DNA from: Bacillus sp. ISL-7
GTDB lineage: Bacteria; Bacillota; Bacilli; Bacillales_B; DSM-18226
Assembly (NCBI RefSeq): GCF_018613065.1
Contig: NZ_JAGGQW010000027.1
Span: 29,571-93,570 of the forward strand
DNA: 64,000 bases
Direction of reading: 5' to 3'
Of the stretch, positions 7,239-15,879 are shown piece after piece. The notes below the pieces were generated by a model. That model searched no databases and had not been told where the DNA came from. It saw only the letters and a program-made list of their open reading frames with translations. Numbering within the stretch: position 1 is the first letter of the stretch; the number at the start of each line of letters is the position of its first letter. The position numbers and the translations under genes are program-made.

Positions 7239-7779
7239 TGGTGAACGGATTAGGACGTTAAAACTGTTGCACGAAACATATTTTTATAACAGGGATTTCC
7301 CTTCGGATTTGGAGGAAGAGGAAGAATTAATGGTTGAAGAAAGAGCAAAACTCCCCGAATCAGAATGGGTAGATCATGATCCGAACCGTTATAGTACGGT
7401 TGAGGAAGTGAAGGAACGGTTTTATCCGAACAATTACAAACCTATTAAACTCACGGGAAAAGACGCTCAAGATGTCATAGACGAGCTAAACGGTAAAGTG
7501 GTTCCAGAAGAAGAGAAAAAACGGATTAAGTTTCTTGATGATTGCAAAAAGTTGTATGAGAATCATGAACGCAAACGACTGTTAGGCCAAATTGTTCCCG
7601 AAGATTACCTAGACACTGATGAAGAAATAAGCAAAATGGCAGAGGAAGCCGCAGATGAAGAAGATTTTATTTTACCTCAAGCTCGTGAAAAATACATTGA
7701 ACACTTCATTAGAGGTTATAAAGATTCTCAAGAAAAAACATTTAAACGATTAAAAGAATTGGAGAATAGCAATGAGTGA
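7192..7779 (+). CDS. hypothetical acidic protein, 195 aa
   Basis: ATG 7192 (or 7195) follows AAAGGAGGAC. The protein is strongly acidic, with Glu runs (LEEEEELMVEERAKL) and several charged helices; no signal peptide, membrane segment or catalytic motif is visible. It overlaps both neighbours. Acidic phage proteins of this kind sometimes mimic DNA, but nothing here proves that. Confidence 0.6.
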   Translation: MMKAGDIVAAIESMNNGERIRTLKLLHETYFYNRDFPSDLEEEEELMVEERAKLPESEWVDHDPNRYSTVEEVKERFYPNNYKPIKLTGKDAQDVIDELNGKVVPEEEKKRIKFLDDCKKLYENHERKRLLGQIVPEDYLDTDEEISKMAEEAADEEDFILPQAREKYIEHFIRGYKDSQEKTFKRLKELENSNE

Positions 7780-8074
7780 CAGCCTAATTTATCGAATCGA
7801 AAAACTGATTATTGAAGAAATGAAAGGGATATGCGGCGATATTGAAGGCATTAATTGGGATGAAGTTCGCCTTAAAAATGATACCGACATTAATTGGCAT
7901 AGCCCTGGGATGGATGTTTACTTTTACGTAGATAATGAACACCCAAATGAATATAAGTTTTGCCATGATTATAAGGAAGATCGGGGTCTGCTCTTAATTG
8001 AAAATAAGAGCCGAAAGCCAGTGAATTATAGAGAAATCAAAATATGGGGGACTTGGGAGGGTGACGATGTTTAG
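7772..8074 (+). CDS. hypothetical protein, 100 aa
   Basis: ATG 7772 overlaps the preceding gene; GGAGAAT lies just upstream. An acidic, Asn/Asp-rich soluble protein with a likely alpha/beta fold (GMDVYFYVDNEHPNEYKF). Unrecognised. Last full-size member of the chain before the basic gene at 8077. Confidence 0.55.
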   Translation: MSDSLIYRIEKLIIEEMKGICGDIEGINWDEVRLKNDTDINWHSPGMDVYFYVDNEHPNEYKFCHDYKEDRGLLLIENKSRKPVNYREIKIWGTWEGDDV

Positions 8075-8076
8075 AA

Positions 8077-8307
8077 ATGGACAAAGTAACCGATTGGGCA
8101 TTTCTTCTATTTAACGAAACTACTGATGAAGAGGTAAAGGAAACTGCAATTAAGCTACTTGTGGGAGACTTATCGCTAAAAGAATTAATAAATATGGATA
8201 ATATGAAGGTTCACTTTAGAGCTGTAAAGAAAAAACGGAGAAAAGGATGTATAAAATCAAAAGAACTTAATCAGTTTATCGAGGATCACTTATTACTAGG
8301 AGATTGA
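8077..8307 (+). CDS. small protein with basic cluster, 76 aa
   Basis: ATG 8077 lies 2 bases after the previous stop and GGGAGGGTGACG is upstream. The protein has an acidic N-terminal half (WAFLLFNETTDEEVKETAIK) and a basic stretch HFRAVKKKRRKG, then an acidic C-terminus. A decayed paralogue is found 27 kb away at 35768-36010, right after the oxidoreductase island, so this family occurs at both borders. Function unknown. Confidence 0.6.
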   Translation: MDKVTDWAFLLFNETTDEEVKETAIKLLVGDLSLKELINMDNMKVHFRAVKKKRRKGCIKSKELNQFIEDHLLLGD

Positions 8308-8312
8308 AGGAT

Positions 8313-8344
8313 AACAGCCAGGTTATATACACTGGCTGTTTTAT
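8313..8344 (+). terminator. terminator of the small-gene operon
   Basis: AACAGCCAG and CTGGCTGTT form a perfect 9-bp stem followed by TTATT. Confidence 0.75.
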
Positions 8345-8402
8345 TGTTCCAAATAAGCGTGGTTCGCCACTCCACTTACTCACCATCAATTCTTTAAAGT
8401 TA

Positions 8403-8485
8403 TTAAACAATTTTATTCCATCTGTTCATTAATTAACAAATTATAACTATTTAACAATTGTAAGTCTCACATTTATTTTTATACT
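8403..8485 (+). promoter_or_regulatory. regulon module, copy 1 (AKR gene)
   Basis: The palindrome TGTTCATTAATTAACAAA (8423-8440) is the clearest form of the shared operator. TTGTAA (8458-8463), a 16-bp spacer and TATACT (8480-8485) form the promoter. The operator left end (8421) is 59 bp before the -10, as in the other copies. An extra half site (TTAAACAA) lies upstream. Confidence 0.75.
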
Positions 8486-8527
8486 TATAATTGAAGATTA
8501 AAAATATTTGGAAAGTAGGGAGTGTAA

Positions 8528-9508
8528 ATGGAATATACAAAACTCGGAAATACGGGAATGGATGTTTCAAGACTCTGCCTTGGCTGTATGAGCTTTGGTG
8601 AGGTACAGCCAGGAGGTCATCAATGGGTACTTAATGAGGAGAGCAGCCGTCCTATTATTAAAAAAGCCCTTGATTATGGTATTAATTTTTTTGATACAGC
8701 AAATATTTATGCAGGTGGAACCAGTGAAGAGATTGTTGGACGGGCATTAAAGGATTATGCCAATCGGGATGAAATTGTGCTCGCTACAAAGGTTTGGGGG
8801 CGTATGCATCAAGGCCCCAATGGTTCTGGGCTTTCCCGTAAGGCCATCCTGAGTGAAATTGATAAGAGCCTTAAGAGACTGGGAACAGACTATGTAGACC
8901 TTTATATCATCCACCGCTGGGATTACAATACCCCAATTGAAGAAACAATGGAAGCCTTGCATGATGTTGTGAAAGCTGGAAAGGCAAGATACATAGGTGC
9001 TTCTGCTATGTACGCATGGCAGTTCCAAAAGGCTTTACATGTAGCTGAGAAAAATGGGTGGACTCGATTTGTATCCATGCAAAATCATCTAAATCTCATA
9101 TACCGTGAAGAGGAAAGGGAGATGTTGCCTCTTTGTAAGGAAGAAAAAATAGGGGTGACCCCATATAGTCCGCTCGCATCAGGCAGATTGACACGTGATT
9201 GGTCGGAAAAGACTCATCGTTCAGAAACAGACAAGATTCTAAAATCTAAATATGAACCATCTGCGGATTTAGATCGATTAGTCGTAGACCGAGTTGCATC
9301 AATCGCAGAGAAACATGGTGTTCCTCGCCTTCATGTCGCACTTGCATGGTTGCTGCAGAAAGAACCAGTAACAGCTCCTATTATCGGTGCTACGAAAATT
9401 TCTCAGCTTGATGATGCGGTAGGTGCTCTATCACTCAAGTTAACGCCTGAAGAAGTTGCTTTTCTAGAAGAGCCGTATGTACCTCACTCAATAGTAGGTC
9501 ATAATTAA
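8528..9508 (+). CDS. aldo/keto reductase (AKR 1)
   Basis: A 326-residue NADPH-dependent aldo/keto reductase of the long-chain YajO/Tas-like type, a TIM barrel. The catalytic tetrad is complete: D56 and Y61 (FFDTANIY), K88 (VLATKV) and H129 (YIIHRWD). The cofactor-binding end shows PYSPLASGRL and IIGATKISQLDDAVGAL. These enzymes reduce aldehydes and ketones to alcohols in the cytoplasm. ATG 8528 follows GGAAAGTAGGGAG. It is closely similar to the next gene and to the one at 15982, so it arose by duplication. The operator module upstream places it in the shared regulon. Confidence 0.93.
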   Translation: MEYTKLGNTGMDVSRLCLGCMSFGEVQPGGHQWVLNEESSRPIIKKALDYGINFFDTANIYAGGTSEEIVGRALKDYANRDEIVLATKVWGRMHQGPNGSGLSRKAILSEIDKSLKRLGTDYVDLYIIHRWDYNTPIEETMEALHDVVKAGKARYIGASAMYAWQFQKALHVAEKNGWTRFVSMQNHLNLIYREEEREMLPLCKEEKIGVTPYSPLASGRLTRDWSEKTHRSETDKILKSKYEPSADLDRLVVDRVASIAEKHGVPRLHVALAWLLQKEPVTAPIIGATKISQLDDAVGALSLKLTPEEVAFLEEPYVPHSIVGHN

Positions 9509-9797
9509 TTTTGGTTTAGTGTTTGAAAAATAGGTTTTTAAAAGCGATCACCTTGGAAAATTTAAATGTCTTTGAGTTTGAATTGAGCCATCAGAATATG
9601 GGTATAATTGCTAATTTAGTAACCAAAGTGAGGTTGTTTTTTTTCACAAAACGACCCTCAAATTTTGGGAAATGGATTGGTACATGTAAACTTGATCATT
9701 AATGTCAATCGATTTGATATGTAAAAATAATGTTTATTTATATACTTAAAATCAAAGATTAAATATGTTACATCTTTTGGAAAGTGAGGACTATCAC

Positions 9798-10802
9798 ATG
9801 GAATATACGAAACTTGGAAATACAGGATTGGATGTATCTAGACTTTGCCTTGGCTGTATGGGTTTTGGAGAAAAGGAACGTTGGATGCATCCGTGGGTAA
9901 TTGATGAAGAGAACAGTCGTACAGTTATTAAAAAAGCTCTTGAGTTAGGTATCAATTTTTTTGATACTGCTAACACTTACTCGGATGGAACGAGTGAAGA
10001 ATTTCTCGGACGTGCCCTTAAAGATTTTGCAAATCGAGATGAAATTGTCATAGCAACTAAGGTTTATTTTCCATTGGGCAAAGACTTAAACAGCAAAGGC
10101 CCGAACAGTATAGGATTATCCCGAAAACATATTATGAGAGAAATTGATAAGAGTCTGAAACGTCTTGGGACTGATTATGTGGATCTGTATCAGATTCATC
10201 GCTGGGATTACAACACACCAATCGAAGAAACGATGGAAGCTCTCCATGACCTAGTGAAGGCTGGCAAGGTAAGATACATCGGTGCTTCTGCGATGTATGC
10301 ATGGCAGTTTTTGAAGGCGAACCATGTGGCTGAGAAAAATGGTTGGACTAGATTTGTATCGATGCAAAATCACCTTAACCTCATATACCGTGAGGAGGAA
10401 CGGGAGATGCTGCCATTATGTAAGGAAGAAAAAATCGGCGTAATTCCTTACAGCCCTCTTGCTTCAGGTAGATTAACCCGTGATTGGTCGGAAGACACTC
10501 TTCGTTCTGAAACAGACGCAACCCAAAGATCTAAATACGGTGCAACTGAAAATAATGACCGTTTAGTCGTGGAACGAGTTGCGGAATTGGCGGAAAAACA
10601 TGGTGTGCCAAGATCCCAAATCGCACTTGCCTGGTTATTGCAGAAAGAACCAGTAACAGCTCCAATTATTGGTGCAACCAAAATTTCTCATCTTGAAGAT
10701 TCCGTGGGGGCTCTATCGGTTAAGTTAACCAATGAAGAAGTTGCGTATTTAGAAGAGCCTTATGTTCCACATCCTGTGGTTGGTGCTCTGGGTTCTAAGT
10801 AA
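9798..10802 (+). CDS. aldo/keto reductase (AKR 2)
   Basis: 334 residues from ATG 9798, chosen because it aligns with the start of AKR 1 and follows GTGAGGA; the open frame begins at 9765. The tetrad is D56, Y61, K88 and H134, with a five-residue insertion between K and H compared with AKR 1. Most of the rest matches AKR 1 closely, so it is a recent paralogue with a probably shifted substrate pocket. The 290 bp upstream hold only a degenerate promoter region (TATACT at 9741-9746) without the intact palindrome, so it may be partly read from AKR 1 or differently regulated. Confidence 0.92.
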   Translation: MEYTKLGNTGLDVSRLCLGCMGFGEKERWMHPWVIDEENSRTVIKKALELGINFFDTANTYSDGTSEEFLGRALKDFANRDEIVIATKVYFPLGKDLNSKGPNSIGLSRKHIMREIDKSLKRLGTDYVDLYQIHRWDYNTPIEETMEALHDLVKAGKVRYIGASAMYAWQFLKANHVAEKNGWTRFVSMQNHLNLIYREEEREMLPLCKEEKIGVIPYSPLASGRLTRDWSEDTLRSETDATQRSKYGATENNDRLVVERVAELAEKHGVPRSQIALAWLLQKEPVTAPIIGATKISHLEDSVGALSVKLTNEEVAYLEEPYVPHPVVGALGSK

Positions 10803-10833
10803 TATTGTTTCAGCAATAGCTTTTTAATAGCGA

Positions 10834-10877
10834 TAACCCTGACTTCCTTAAATAATGCTGGAGGTCGGGGTTTTTTT
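10834..10877 (+). terminator. strong terminator after AKR 2
   Basis: ACCCTGACTTCC pairs with GGAGGTCGGGGT, followed by seven T. Confidence 0.85.
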
Positions 10878-10935
10878 GCCATTGGTTAATTTTTATATCG
10901 GAATGGCCGTTTTGTTTAAAAATTTCTTTAAAGTT

Positions 10936-11020
10936 TATGAACAATTTATTTTGATTTGTCTATTAATGCACGAAACTTGATTATTTGGCAATTGTAGTTA
11001 TCTTTTTTTTATTCTATATT
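10936..11020 (+). promoter_or_regulatory. regulon module, copy 2 (MFS gene)
   Basis: Half site TGAACAAT (10938), operator TTTGTCTATTAATGCACGAA (10955-10974), TTGTAG (10992-10997) and TATATT (11015-11020). This is the only copy with 60 instead of 59 bp between operator and -10. Confidence 0.65.
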
Positions 11021-11112
11021 ATGTACAGATGTCTATTAATACCTCGTTGTCAATTTTTGAGGTTTAGCTAAACCATAAAGTAAGAGGTATAAAAAAATTA
11101 GGGAGATGTTTT

Positions 11113-12285
11113 ATGACTAAATCAAATAACTTGCTTATACTTATATTGGTCATAGGTGTTTTTGGTATCTTAAGTACCGAAATGGGGTTTGTTGGTATAT
11201 TACCTGTAATTGCTGACACCTTTCATATCAGTGTGTCTAAAGCAGGATTGCTTGTAAGTCTTTTTGCACTTGTTGTTGCAATATCTGGTCCCACGATGCC
11301 GTTAATGTTTTCTGGTATAAACCGCAAAAAAGTCATGTTACTTGTACTTGGCATTTTCATTTTAGGAAATATTGTCTCAATGCTTACATCAAACTTTACG
11401 ATTTTATTAATCTCCCGTGTCATTCCTGCTTTTTTTCACCCAATTTATATCTCTTTAGCTTTGACAGTGGCCGCTACATCAGGTACCCCAGAAGAAGCAA
11501 GAAAATCTATATCTAAAATAATGATGGCAGTTTCTGCTGGTATGATCCTTGGTGTACCGATTGTTACTTTTATAGCGAATGTAGCTTCATTAGAAATGGC
11601 GATGTCATTCTTTGCTATCGTTAATGCCATTGCATTCATAGTTACCTTGCTTTTTGTACCATCTATGCCCGTAGAGCATAGAATCTCTTACGGAGCACAA
11701 GTAAGTGTATTAAAAAAACCTATTATTTGGTTATCAATTGCTACTGTCATTTTTATTAATTCAGCAGTTTCTGGGGTTTATAGTTACGTTGCTGAGTATC
11801 TTGAAAATTTCGCTCATATATCTGGGAAAACATTGAGTTTGGTATTATTCCTTTTTGGTATAACCAGTCTTGTTGGAAACATCGTGGCGGGGAGGTTACT
11901 TGCTAAAAACACTCTTAAAACTGTAGTAACTTTCCCAATCGTATTAGGATTAGTTTACATTTTAGCATTCTTAATGACTAATTTCATTGGACCCATAGCT
12001 ATAATATTTGTTTTGATTTGGGGAGTATTATTTGCTATAGGAAATAATATTAGTCAATATTGGATTGCGTCTGCAGCTCCTGAAGCTCCTGATTTCGCAA
12101 ATGGATTGTTTCTAACTTGCGGTAACTTAGGAATAACAATTGGTACTGCAGTAAGTGGGTTAATTATATCAGGAATGGGTGTACAGTACGTATTATTAGT
12201 GGGATCGCTATTTTTGTTATTAGGCTTATCATCTATTATACTAAGAACCTACATGAATAGCCCTATAAAACAACTTTCTAAATAA
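11113..12285 (+). CDS. MFS drug/metabolite exporter (MFS 1)
   Basis: A 390-residue membrane protein with about twelve hydrophobic helices, of the DHA1/AraJ-like proton-antiport branch of the major facilitator superfamily. The N-terminal helix pattern GILSTEMGFVGILPVIADTFHIS is typical, with TM2-3 motif A reduced to FSGINRKKVM. Such proteins export drugs or metabolites through the cytoplasmic membrane. ATG 11113 follows TTAGGGAGATG. It has its own operator module and terminator, so it is a single-gene unit of the regulon. Substrate not predictable. Confidence 0.88.
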   Translation: MTKSNNLLILILVIGVFGILSTEMGFVGILPVIADTFHISVSKAGLLVSLFALVVAISGPTMPLMFSGINRKKVMLLVLGIFILGNIVSMLTSNFTILLISRVIPAFFHPIYISLALTVAATSGTPEEARKSISKIMMAVSAGMILGVPIVTFIANVASLEMAMSFFAIVNAIAFIVTLLFVPSMPVEHRISYGAQVSVLKKPIIWLSIATVIFINSAVSGVYSYVAEYLENFAHISGKTLSLVLFLFGITSLVGNIVAGRLLAKNTLKTVVTFPIVLGLVYILAFLMTNFIGPIAIIFVLIWGVLFAIGNNISQYWIASAAPEAPDFANGLFLTCGNLGITIGTAVSGLIISGMGVQYVLLVGSLFLLLGLSSIILRTYMNSPIKQLSK

Positions 12286-12292
12286 GGAATTA

Positions 12293-12326
12293 AATAAGCT
12301 GTCAATAGGCAGCTTATTATTTTAGA
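12293..12326 (+). terminator. terminator of MFS 1
   Basis: AATAAGCTG and CAGCTTATT stem, then ATTTT. Confidence 0.65.
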
Positions 12327-12443
12327 ATGGGTGGATAATTAACAATTTAAGTCTATTGGAAATGCACAAAATACGTTCATTTAGTTGTTAATGGCATTTT
12401 TTATGGCTAAGTAATAGTGTTTGAACTATGTTTCTTTTGAAAG

Positions 12444-12487
12444 CAAAACCCTGATTTCCTAACTAAAGTAGGAGATTAGGGTTTTTT
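12444..12487. terminator. bidirectional terminator between MFS 1 and TetR 1
   Basis: AAACCCTGATTTCCT pairs with AGGAGATTAGGGTTT (one mismatch region), with T runs on both strands. It ends the TetR transcript. Confidence 0.8.
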
Positions 12488-12507
12488 ATGTTATTGGATT
12501 TTTTAAA

Positions 12508-13053
12508 CTATACAATTCTCTCTATTAAAATGCCCACCTGTTCCGCCATTATTTGAGGCGTATAAGGCATTCCATTAATAAACCACCATTCCACTAATTC
12601 CACATAAGCACCTGCAATAAATCGAAGAACTATCTCTTCATTTATACCGTGATTTTTTCCTTCTGTTACATTTACTTCTCCCTTTAAACCTTCGATAACA
12701 AACTCAAGGAACTGCCTACGGAAAGAAGGGGCTCCTTTACTGGCTAACATTGTTGAAAAGAATAAATAATGATTTTCAAAGTATTCAAACCAGATTAGAT
12801 TCCCATCGATAAAATCCATATCAGATGCGGATTCGGCCAAATCCTTTAGTTCGTTGATATGTTCTTCAATTAGTTTATCCAGCAAATCAAATTTATCCAG
12901 GTAATGAAGGTAGATGGTTCTTCGACTGACATTTGCTCTGTCGGAAATTTCTTGTATGGTAATCTGATCAAAATTTTTTTCAGACATCAGTTCAATAACA
13001 GCTTTTTTTATCGCTTCTTGAGATTTGAGTATTCTCCTATCCACCTTAGACAT
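12508..13053 (-). CDS. TetR-family regulator (TetR 1)
   Basis: 181 residues. Residues 8-58 form the TetR DNA-binding domain with the recognition segment ITIQEISDRANVSRRTIYLHYLDKFDLL. The C-terminal ligand domain ends with the conserved VEWWFINGMPYTPQIMAEQVG. It starts at ATG 13051-13053 and diverges from the SnoaL array across a regulatory module, so it very likely binds there and controls itself and the neighbours. A close paralogue (TetR 2, 26536-27081) sits in the same arrangement 14 kb away. Both are the best candidates to bind the repeated palindrome. The inducer is probably a reactive carbonyl or related small molecule (inference). Confidence 0.92.
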   Translation of the reverse strand: MSKVDRRILKSQEAIKKAVIELMSEKNFDQITIQEISDRANVSRRTIYLHYLDKFDLLDKLIEEHINELKDLAESASDMDFIDGNLIWFEYFENHYLFFSTMLASKGAPSFRRQFLEFVIEGLKGEVNVTEGKNHGINEEIVLRFIAGAYVELVEWWFINGMPYTPQIMAEQVGILIERIV

Positions 13054-13081
13054 TAGGTAGTCACCAAACTTTCTAAAAGAT

Positions 13082-13165
13082 TATGAACAATTTTAATCGA
13101 TTTGTGCATTATTTCACGAATCAAGGTTAATTGACAATTGTAGGCATTCTGTTTCTGTTTATAAT
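13082..13165 (+). promoter_or_regulatory. regulon module, copy 3 (TetR 1 / SnoaL copy 1)
   Basis: Half site TGAACAA (13084-13090), operator TTTGTGCATTATTTCACGAA (13101-13120), TTGTAG (13138-13143), a 16-bp spacer and TATAAT (13160-13165). Downstream of the -10, TGTCA (13177) and TGACA form another dyad spanning the probable transcription start. Lies between two divergent genes. Confidence 0.8.
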
Positions 13166-13302
13166 TATATACAGATGTCACATAATTCATCAATGTGAAT
13201 TATTAATGACATCAAGATAGAAGAATAAGAAAACAATTTTCTGTTCTAAACTAGCTCGCTAGAAATCACAGGAACAGAAATTAAAAATAAGGAGGAAATT
13301 CC

Positions 13303-13743
13303 ATGTCATTAGAAATTTTACAAGCAAAATCAGAATTAAAAGAATTAGTTGATACATTCTCAAATTTGGCCGATGAAAAAAACATTCCAGGTCAAATGCC
13401 TTTATTTACACCTGATACCAAAGTTCAAGTGTACATGGGTGATAATTTATTGTTTGATATTTCAGGAACGAAACAACTGGAAGAAGTATTCACAAGTTTC
13501 ACAGCTAATGTTAAACGTTCATTTCATATGAACTGACAACAAGTTGTCAAAATTGATGGCGATACTGCAACAGGTATTGCCTACTGCCAAGTTAAATTAG
13601 TGAGCGAAGAAGATGGGAAAAAAGTCATCACCGATAGCAGTATTCGATATGACGATGAGTATGTGCGTCAAAACGGAACTTGGTTAATCAAGACCCGTAT
13701 TTCTCACTTTTCGATTAATGACAAACGAACATTACAAAGCTAA
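13303..13743 (+). pseudogene. SnoaL-like protein, copy 1 (nonsense mutant)
   Basis: First of four tandem copies. At codon 78 (13534-13536) GGA has become TGA, so translation would stop after MSLEIL...SFHMN (77 residues); the rest of the frame is intact to TAA 13743. Sequence is otherwise nearly identical to the other copies. GGAGGAAATTCC precedes ATG 13303. It may make a short N-terminal fragment but is probably inactive. Confidence 0.9.
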
Positions 13744-13791
13744 TTTGATTTTTCTATCCACCTTAGACATGCGGTAGTCATTCTAAAAGAT

Positions 13792-13875
13792 TATGAACAA
13801 TTTTAAATGATTTGTGCATTATTTCACGGATCAAGGTTAATTGACAATTGTAGACATTTTGATTCTGTTTATAAT
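13792..13875 (+). promoter_or_regulatory. regulon module, copy 4 (SnoaL copy 2)
   Basis: Operator TTTGTGCATTATTTCACGGA (13811-13830), TTGTAG (13848-13853) and TATAAT (13870-13875). Together with SnoaL copy 4 it shares a small deletion and an AATGATTTGTG variant just before the operator. Confidence 0.78.
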
Positions 13876-14012
13876 TATTTACAGATGTCACATAATTTAT
13901 CAATGTGAATTATTAATGACATCAAGATAGAGGAATAAGAAAACAATTTTCTGTTCTAAACTAGCTCGCTAGAAATCACAGGAACAGAAATTAAAAATAA
14001 GGAGGAAATTCC

Positions 14013-14453
14013 ATGTCATTAGAAATTTTACAAGCAAAATCAGAATTAAAAGAATTAGTTGATACATTCTCAAATTTGGCCGATGAAAAAAACATTCCAG
14101 GTCAAATGCCTTTATTTACACCTGATACCAAAGTTCAAGTGTACATGGGTGATAATTTATTGTTTGATATTTCAGGAACAAAACAACTGGAAGAAGTATT
14201 CACAAGTTTCACAGCTAATGTTAAACGTTCATTTCATATGAACGGACAACAGTTTGTCAAAATTGATGGCGATACTGCCACAGGTATTGCCTACTGCCAA
14301 GTTAAATTAGTTAGCGAAGAAGATGGGAAAGAAGTCATCACCGATAGTAGTATTCGATATGACGATGAGTATGTGCGTCAAAACGGAACTTGGTTAATCA
14401 AGACCCGTATTTCTCACTTTTCGATTAATGACAAACGAACATTACAAAGCTAA
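14013..14453 (+). CDS. SnoaL-like (NTF2-fold) protein, copy 2
   Basis: 146 residues of the SnoaL_4/NTF2-like cone fold: N-terminal helices (ILQAKSELKELVDTFSNLAD), then a curved sheet with FTPDTKVQVYMG and a C-terminal TWLIKTRISHFSIND strand. Family members act as isomerases, hydrolases or ligand-binding proteins on small hydrophobic compounds; the substrate here is unknown. It differs from copies 3 and 4 by F for V in QQFVKI. ATG 14013 follows AAGGAGGAAATTCC. Each copy has its own operator and promoter, so the array raises gene dose rather than forming one operon. Confidence 0.88.
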   Translation: MSLEILQAKSELKELVDTFSNLADEKNIPGQMPLFTPDTKVQVYMGDNLLFDISGTKQLEEVFTSFTANVKRSFHMNGQQFVKIDGDTATGIAYCQVKLVSEEDGKEVITDSSIRYDDEYVRQNGTWLIKTRISHFSINDKRTLQS

Positions 14454-14508
14454 TTTGATTTTTCTATTCACCTTAGACATGCGGTAGTCACCAAACATTC
14501 TAAAAGAT

Positions 14509-14592
14509 AATGAACAATTTTAATCGATTTGTGCATTATTTCACGAATCAAGGTTAATTGACAATTGTAGACATTTTGTTTCTGTTTATAAT
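14509..14592 (+). promoter_or_regulatory. regulon module, copy 5 (SnoaL copy 3)
   Basis: Operator TTTGTGCATTATTTCACGAA (14528-14547), TTGTAG (14565-14570) and TATAAT (14587-14592). Resembles the copy-1 module (CACGAA, CCAAAC retained). Confidence 0.78.
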
Positions 14593-14728
14593 TATTTACA
14601 GATGTCACATAATTTATCAATGTGAATTATTAATGGCATCAAGATAGAGGAATAAGAAAACAATTTTCTGTTCTAAACAGCTCGCTAGAAATCACAGGAA
14701 CAGAAATTAAAAATAAGGAGGAAATTCC

Positions 14729-15169
14729 ATGTCATTAGAAATTTTACAAGCAAAATCAGAATTAAAAGAATTAGTTGATACATTCTCAAATTTGGCCGAT
14801 GAAAAAAACATCCCAGGTCAAATGCCTTTATTTACACCTGATACCAAAGTTCAAGTGTATATGGGTGATAATTTATTGTTTGATATTTCAGGAACAAAAC
14901 AACTGGAAGAAGTATTCACAAGTTTCACAGCTAATGTTAAACGTTCATTTCATATGAACGGACAACAAGTTGTCAAAATTGATGGCGATACTGCCACAGG
15001 TATTGCCTACTGCCAAGTTAAATTAGTGAGCGAAGAAGATGGGAAAGAAGTCATCACCGATAGCAGTATTCGATATGACGATGAGTATGTGCGTCAAAAC
15101 GGAACTTGGTTAATCAAGACCCGTATTTCTCACTTTTCGATTAATGACAAACGAACATTACAAAGCTAA
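14729..15169 (+). CDS. SnoaL-like (NTF2-fold) protein, copy 3
   Basis: Same 146-residue protein as copy 2 with V instead of F in QQVVKI; intact from ATG 14729 to TAA 15169. Codon-level differences to the other copies are few, so duplication or gene conversion is recent. See copy 2 for the fold. Confidence 0.88.
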   Translation: MSLEILQAKSELKELVDTFSNLADEKNIPGQMPLFTPDTKVQVYMGDNLLFDISGTKQLEEVFTSFTANVKRSFHMNGQQVVKIDGDTATGIAYCQVKLVSEEDGKEVITDSSIRYDDEYVRQNGTWLIKTRISHFSINDKRTLQS

Positions 15170-15217
15170 TTTGATTTTTCTATCCACCTTAGACATGCGG
15201 TAGTCATTCTAAAAGAT

Positions 15218-15301
15218 TATGAACAACTTTAAATGATTTGTGCATTATTTCACGGATCAAGGTTAATTGACAATTGTAGACATTTTGATTCTGTTTATAA
15301 T
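15218..15301 (+). promoter_or_regulatory. regulon module, copy 6 (SnoaL copy 4)
   Basis: Operator TTTGTGCATTATTTCACGGA (15237-15256), TTGTAG (15274-15279) and TATAAT (15296-15301). Shares its variants with copy 4 of the module. Confidence 0.78.
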
Positions 15302-15438
15302 TATTTACAGATGTCACATAATTTATCAATGTGAATTATTAATGACATCAAGATAGAGGAATAAGAATACAATTTTCTGTTCTAAACTAGCTCGCTAGAA
15401 ATCACTAGAACAGAAATTAAAAATAAGGAGGAAATTCC

Positions 15439-15879
15439 ATGTCATTAGAAATTTTACAAGCAAAATCAGAATTAAAAGAATTAGTTGATACATTCTCAAA
15501 TTTGGCCGATGAAAAAAACATTCCAGGTCAAATGCCTTTATTTACACCTGATACCAAAGTTCAAGTGTACATGGGTGATAATTTATTGTTTGATATTTCA
15601 GGAACAAAACAACTGGAAGAAGTATTCACAAGTTTCACAGCTAATGTTAAACGTTCATACCACATGAACGGACAACAAGTTGTCAAAATTGATGGCGATA
15701 CTGCAACAGGTATTGCCTACTGCCAAGTTAAATTAGTGAGCGAAGAAGATGGGAAAGAAGTCATCACCGATAGTAGTATTCGATATGACGATGAGTATGT
15801 GCGTCAAAATGGAACTTGGTTAATCAAAACTCGTATTTCTCACTTTTCCATTAATGACAAACGAACATTACAAAGCTAA
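15439..15879 (+). CDS. SnoaL-like (NTF2-fold) protein, copy 4
   Basis: Last copy of the array; 146 residues, with SYHMN where the others have SFHMN. After its stop the repeat ends, and the next gene (AKR 3) follows 102 bp later without its own operator, so copy 4 and AKR 3 are probably cotranscribed. This may be the ancestral arrangement: regulator, SnoaL protein, reductase. Confidence 0.88.
   Translation: MSLEILQAKSELKELVDTFSNLADEKNIPGQMPLFTPDTKVQVYMGDNLLFDISGTKQLEEVFTSFTANVKRSYHMNGQQVVKIDGDTATGIAYCQVKLVSEEDGKEVITDSSIRYDDEYVRQNGTWLIKTRISHFSINDKRTLQS

Noticed and set aside
9680..9750. A further copy of the regulon module before AKR 2
   Set aside because: TCATTAATG and TATACT are present, but the palindrome and the 59-bp spacing are not; treated as degenerate at best.
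13101..13120. Operator as a Rex (NADH-sensor) site
   Set aside because: TTGTG-N8-CACGA has the Rex spacing, but the AA and TT next to the arms that define Rex sites are missing in nearly all copies. TetR genes within the island are the simpler explanation; Rex remains testable.
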